This document shows, in pieces, positions 32,629-34,706 of a stretch of DNA of 34,706 bases. The notes beneath the pieces are model-generated. The model was not told where the DNA came from, did not search any database, and saw only the letters and a program-made list of their open reading frames with translations. A program made the translations under genes and the position numbers. Each line of letters starts with the position of its first letter. Position 1 is the stretch's first letter. This DNA is from Lutibacter sp. (GTDB lineage: Bacteria; Bacteroidota; Bacteroidia; Flavobacteriales; Flavobacteriaceae). The stretch lies in NCBI RefSeq assembly GCF_013041805.1, contig NZ_JABDRI010000043.1, positions 1 through 34,706 on the forward strand. The letters run 5' to 3'.

Positions 32629-33327
32629 TTAATTAAATTTTGATTTTATAATTTCCTGAACCCATAATCGATGCATTTCTCCTGAAAAATGTAATTCATC
32701 TTCGGCTATAAAATTTAAATTATCTTTAGCTAATCGAGAGATTGGAGTAATGTTAACAAATAAAACTCCTTTTCTCAGGGTTTCTTCTTTTTTAACTGCA
32801 TTAAATGCATCTATCTCGTTTGCAATTTTTTCGGTATCTCTATTTTGAGCAAAAGGACTTACGCCCCAATCAGGAATAGAAACCACCACAACATTTTCTG
32901 GTTTGTTATTTGCAAATTTAATAGCTGTCTCTAACAAATCAATGAATTGAATTCTAAATTCTTCAATGGCTCGTCCTCTAAATTGATTATTAACACCTAT
33001 TAGCAAACTTACAAAATCATATTGTTCATTTATTTCTTCTAGGTCAATCGCAGCTTTTAGTTCATCGGTAGTCCATCCAGTTTTTGCAATAATTTTTGGA
33101 GGGTTATATTTGATATCCATTTTATTTAGTTCATCTACTAAAATAACAGGAAATCTATCTTTTTCTAAAACACTTTGTCCAATTGTATAACTGTCTCCAA
33201 GTGCTAAATAAGTTTTGGGAGTTTCCATAACTTCAATAGTTTCTATGATTGTTGGTTTTGTTTGTTCTTTTTGATTACAACTGAAAGATGTAACAACAAT
33301 AAATATGAGTATTATTATTTTTTTCAT
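32629..33327 (-). CDS. SGNH/GDSL-type hydrolase lipoprotein
   Basis: A 232-residue predicted lipoprotein of the SGNH hydrolase superfamily. The signal peptide ends at lipobox TSFSC (Cys17). Four blocks are visible: YLALGDSYTIGQS with nucleophile Ser46 (block I), KTGWTTDEL with the oxyanion Gly (block II), SLLIGVNNQFRG with Asn (block III), and AEDELHFSGEMHRLW with the Asp-His pair (block V). Such enzymes are esterases, lipases or carbohydrate deacetylases; the substrate is unknown. It is the promoter-proximal gene of a two-gene unit with kynU. Because it should sit at an outer or inner membrane face, a direct step in the cytosolic kynurenine pathway is not expected. Confidence 0.87.
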   Translation of the reverse strand: MKKIIILIFIVVTSFSCNQKEQTKPTIIETIEVMETPKTYLALGDSYTIGQSVLEKDRFPVILVDELNKMDIKYNPPKIIAKTGWTTDELKAAIDLEEINEQYDFVSLLIGVNNQFRGRAIEEFRIQFIDLLETAIKFANNKPENVVVVSIPDWGVSPFAQNRDTEKIANEIDAFNAVKKEETLRKGVLFVNITPISRLAKDNLNFIAEDELHFSGEMHRLWVQEIIKSKFN

Positions 33328-33367
33328 TCTAATTCTAGTATTTATTTATAAAATCTAAAATTAGAAT
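33326..33367. repeat. Inverted repeat across the SGNH gene start
   Basis: ATTCTAATT (33326-33334) and AATTAGAAT (33359-33367) are perfect 9-bp inverted arms 24 bases apart; the left arm covers two bases of the minus-strand start codon. In RNA it could partly hide the start, but the arms are A/T-rich. Confidence 0.3.
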
Positions 33368-33534
33368 AATTAACTAAAAGAATAACTATTTGAAGGAATA
33401 AATTATAAACGAACTTTTAAATTTTCACAAAAAAACGTAAAATTATTTCTATGATATATCAATAATGAATAACGATGTAATTATAGATTTTTTTGAAAAT
33501 TATTTAATTATGATTTTGAACTCAATTGATTTTT

Positions 33535-33580
33535 AAAAAAAAACTAGTCGGATTTTAAAAATATTTAAATCCGACTAGCT
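33535..33580 (-). terminator. Intrinsic terminator of the lipoprotein SPFH gene
   Basis: CTAGTCGGATTT (33544-33555) and AAATCCGACTAG (33567-33578) form a 12-bp stem; on the minus strand it is followed by nine T (complement of the A-run 33535-33543). It lies directly after the gene ending at 33590. Confidence 0.88.
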
Positions 33581-33589
33581 CTAGAAGTA

Positions 33590-34393
33590 TTATTTATTTG
33601 GTGCTGATGAAGAATCCTCACCTATTAATAATGGAGCTTTTCCATCGGTAATAATTAGTTTACTATTTGGCGATAAAGAAAGTTTACTAAATGCTTCTAT
33701 TGTTCTAAGTTTAATAATCTCACTTGTTAATCCTTCAGCAAGTATTTTTTGAGCATCACGCTCTCCTGTAGCGTCGATTATTTTTCTTTCTGCTTCCAGT
33801 TTTGCTTGTTGAATAATAAATTCCATTCGCATTGCGTCTTGTTCCGCTTGTAATTTTTGCTCAATTGAACTAGCTAACCCCACTGGCAATTGTATACTCT
33901 TCATTAGAACAGCAATAAGTTCTATTCCATTCGCTTGTTTTTGTAAGTTAATCAGCATTTTACTTTTTATTTCTTCTTCTATTTTTGCTCTCATTCCTGA
34001 GTGCATATCTTTAGCATAAAATTGTGCACAAACATCCGAAGATGCTGATCTAAAGACACTAGTAATTACAGACTCATAATCTTGTCCTAAATTTTCTAGA
34101 ATAGTAGGTATTTTTGCGAGTTCTAGGCGATATAGAATAGAGATTTCTGACATAACACTTAAGCCTTCTTTTGTTGGTAAAGGTAAAATTAGCTTTATAT
34201 TATTAGTTTTTGTTGACTCCTTTACTACTTTACTTACAAGAGGGTTGTAAAATACAGTACCTTGTGTAATAATGTTATCAGAAAATTTACCTAAAGTCTG
34301 TTTTACACCTGCTTCACCAGGTCTTACTACCGCACAACTAGAGGAAATTAGTAATAAAAATAATCCGAGTGCATAAATTGAATTTGATTTCAT
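33590..34393 (-). CDS. Prohibitin/SPFH-family lipoprotein
   Basis: A 267-residue SPFH-domain protein that begins with a lipoprotein signal instead of a transmembrane anchor: MKSNSIYALGLFLLLISSSC, with lipobox Cys20. The SPFH domain follows (VVRPGEAGVKQTLGKFSDNI, VVKESTKTNNIKL, LSVMSEISILYRLELAKIP, ITSVFRSASSDVCAQFYAKD). A coiled-coil rich in Ala/Glu comes next (EQKLQAEQDAMRMEFIIQQA, ERKIIDATGERDAQKI). The C-terminus, SPNSKLIITDGKAPLLIGE, resembles that of the other SPFH protein (SPNSKVVIVGSSKDGLPLIL). It would therefore face the periplasm or outer membrane. Partners are not visible. It is a single gene with its own terminator. Confidence 0.87.
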   Translation of the reverse strand: MKSNSIYALGLFLLLISSSCAVVRPGEAGVKQTLGKFSDNIITQGTVFYNPLVSKVVKESTKTNNIKLILPLPTKEGLSVMSEISILYRLELAKIPTILENLGQDYESVITSVFRSASSDVCAQFYAKDMHSGMRAKIEEEIKSKMLINLQKQANGIELIAVLMKSIQLPVGLASSIEQKLQAEQDAMRMEFIIQQAKLEAERKIIDATGERDAQKILAEGLTSEIIKLRTIEAFSKLSLSPNSKLIITDGKAPLLIGEDSSSAPNK

Positions 34394-34706
34394 AATATTT
34401 ATTTGTTAAGATTTATTAATTAATAGTTTTAAGAAATTTTATTGAGAATACAAACGATATATGGCTACAACTTTAGCAAACCGTTAATACTATCAAAAAA
34501 TTCTAACACAAATATATTTAAGTTTAATCATATAAATATATTTATATATTATATGATATATATTAATATAATTAATGTAAAAATTTACTAACCTACATAG
34601 CATTGTATTCAAGAATATGCACGTGCCCCATAAGAACAATCAATATTATTCGTAATTGAGTCTATGGATGGTACAAAGTGATGCTTAAGTTCTGCCTATG
34701 CCATAT
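34394..34706. other. Gene-free window end
   Basis: No open frame of useful length runs through this stretch on either strand. Bases 34501-34590 are extremely A/T-rich (about 9% GC by hand count). From about 34591 to the end composition returns to about 36% GC, with an 8-bp palindrome GCACGTGC at 34619-34626, yet all six frames I read are short or interrupted. The window ends before the next feature can be judged. Confidence 0.6.
34509..34516 (-). promoter_or_regulatory. Possible -7 box of the SPFH lipoprotein gene
   Basis: On the minus strand the bases read TATATTTG, matching TAnnTTTG. The start codon is 115 bases downstream, so the leader would be unusually long; the surrounding DNA is so A/T-rich that a chance match is possible. 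Confidence 0.3.

Noticed and set aside
1-34706. CRISPR arrays, tRNA or rRNA genes, insertion sequences
   Set aside because: I read all intergenic gaps and saw no direct-repeat array, cloverleaf-type sequence, rRNA stretch, transposase frame or terminal inverted repeats with target duplications.

Overview
The window is a stretch of low-GC chromosome from a member of the Bacteroidota, most likely a marine-type Flavobacteriaceae; the genus cannot be named from the sequence. The evidence is: an LpxC-FabZ fusion, a PorX response regulator, an Oar-like TonB-dependent receptor with an N-terminal carboxypeptidase-regulatory domain, a CzcA-TolC fusion, AT-rich intergenic DNA, few Shine-Dalgarno sequences, and repeated TAnnTTTG boxes (the Bacteroidota -7 promoter element) upstream of genes. 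No rRNA, tRNA, CRISPR array, insertion sequence or phage gene was seen.

Layout. 1-552 is the 3' end of priA, convergent with a secreted DUF1566-like protein (549-1829, minus). 2042-3149 is the rpsF-rpsR-rplI ribosomal operon, closed by a terminator and followed by a large Oar-like TonB receptor (3259-6381) and a small DUF6495-type protein (6442-6912). A sirtuin (minus) and a TrmH-type RNA methyltransferase (plus) diverge from a compact two-way promoter region at about 7577-7628. 8299-11846 (minus) is a tight porX-tsaE-ald-DUF4258-like cluster. From 11888 to 27825 every gene is on the plus strand: an HD phosphohydrolase; the lipid A block lpxD, lpxC-fabZ, lpxA; efp with a second LpxD-like gene; sucD; fabG with a VWA-type membrane protein; then a metal-efflux locus made of a His-rich secreted protein, a CzcA-TolC fusion and a lipoprotein adaptor. 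27915-34393 holds two SPFH/prohibitin-family proteins (one inner-membrane type, one lipoprotein), a CarboxypepD_reg-like protein, an FAD-dependent oxidoreductase, and a kynureninase behind an SGNH-hydrolase lipoprotein. The last 313 bases contain no recognisable gene.

How the parts fit. Most of the window is housekeeping: translation (bS6, bS18, bL9, EF-P, TsaE, TrmH), cell-envelope synthesis (LpxD/LpxC-FabZ/LpxA, FabG), central metabolism (SucD, alanine dehydrogenase, kynureninase) and type IX secretion control (PorX). The most distinctive accessory unit is the efflux locus at about 21800-27825. A single polypeptide appears to carry both the inner-membrane pump and, behind an internal signal-peptide-like segment, the outer-membrane TolC channel. 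A small His-rich exported protein is encoded upstream, and an AT-rich inverted repeat that lacks a U-tract precedes the locus. I see no wholly new system; the efflux locus, the lipoprotein prohibitin and the sirtuin without zinc cysteines are the items most worth checking.
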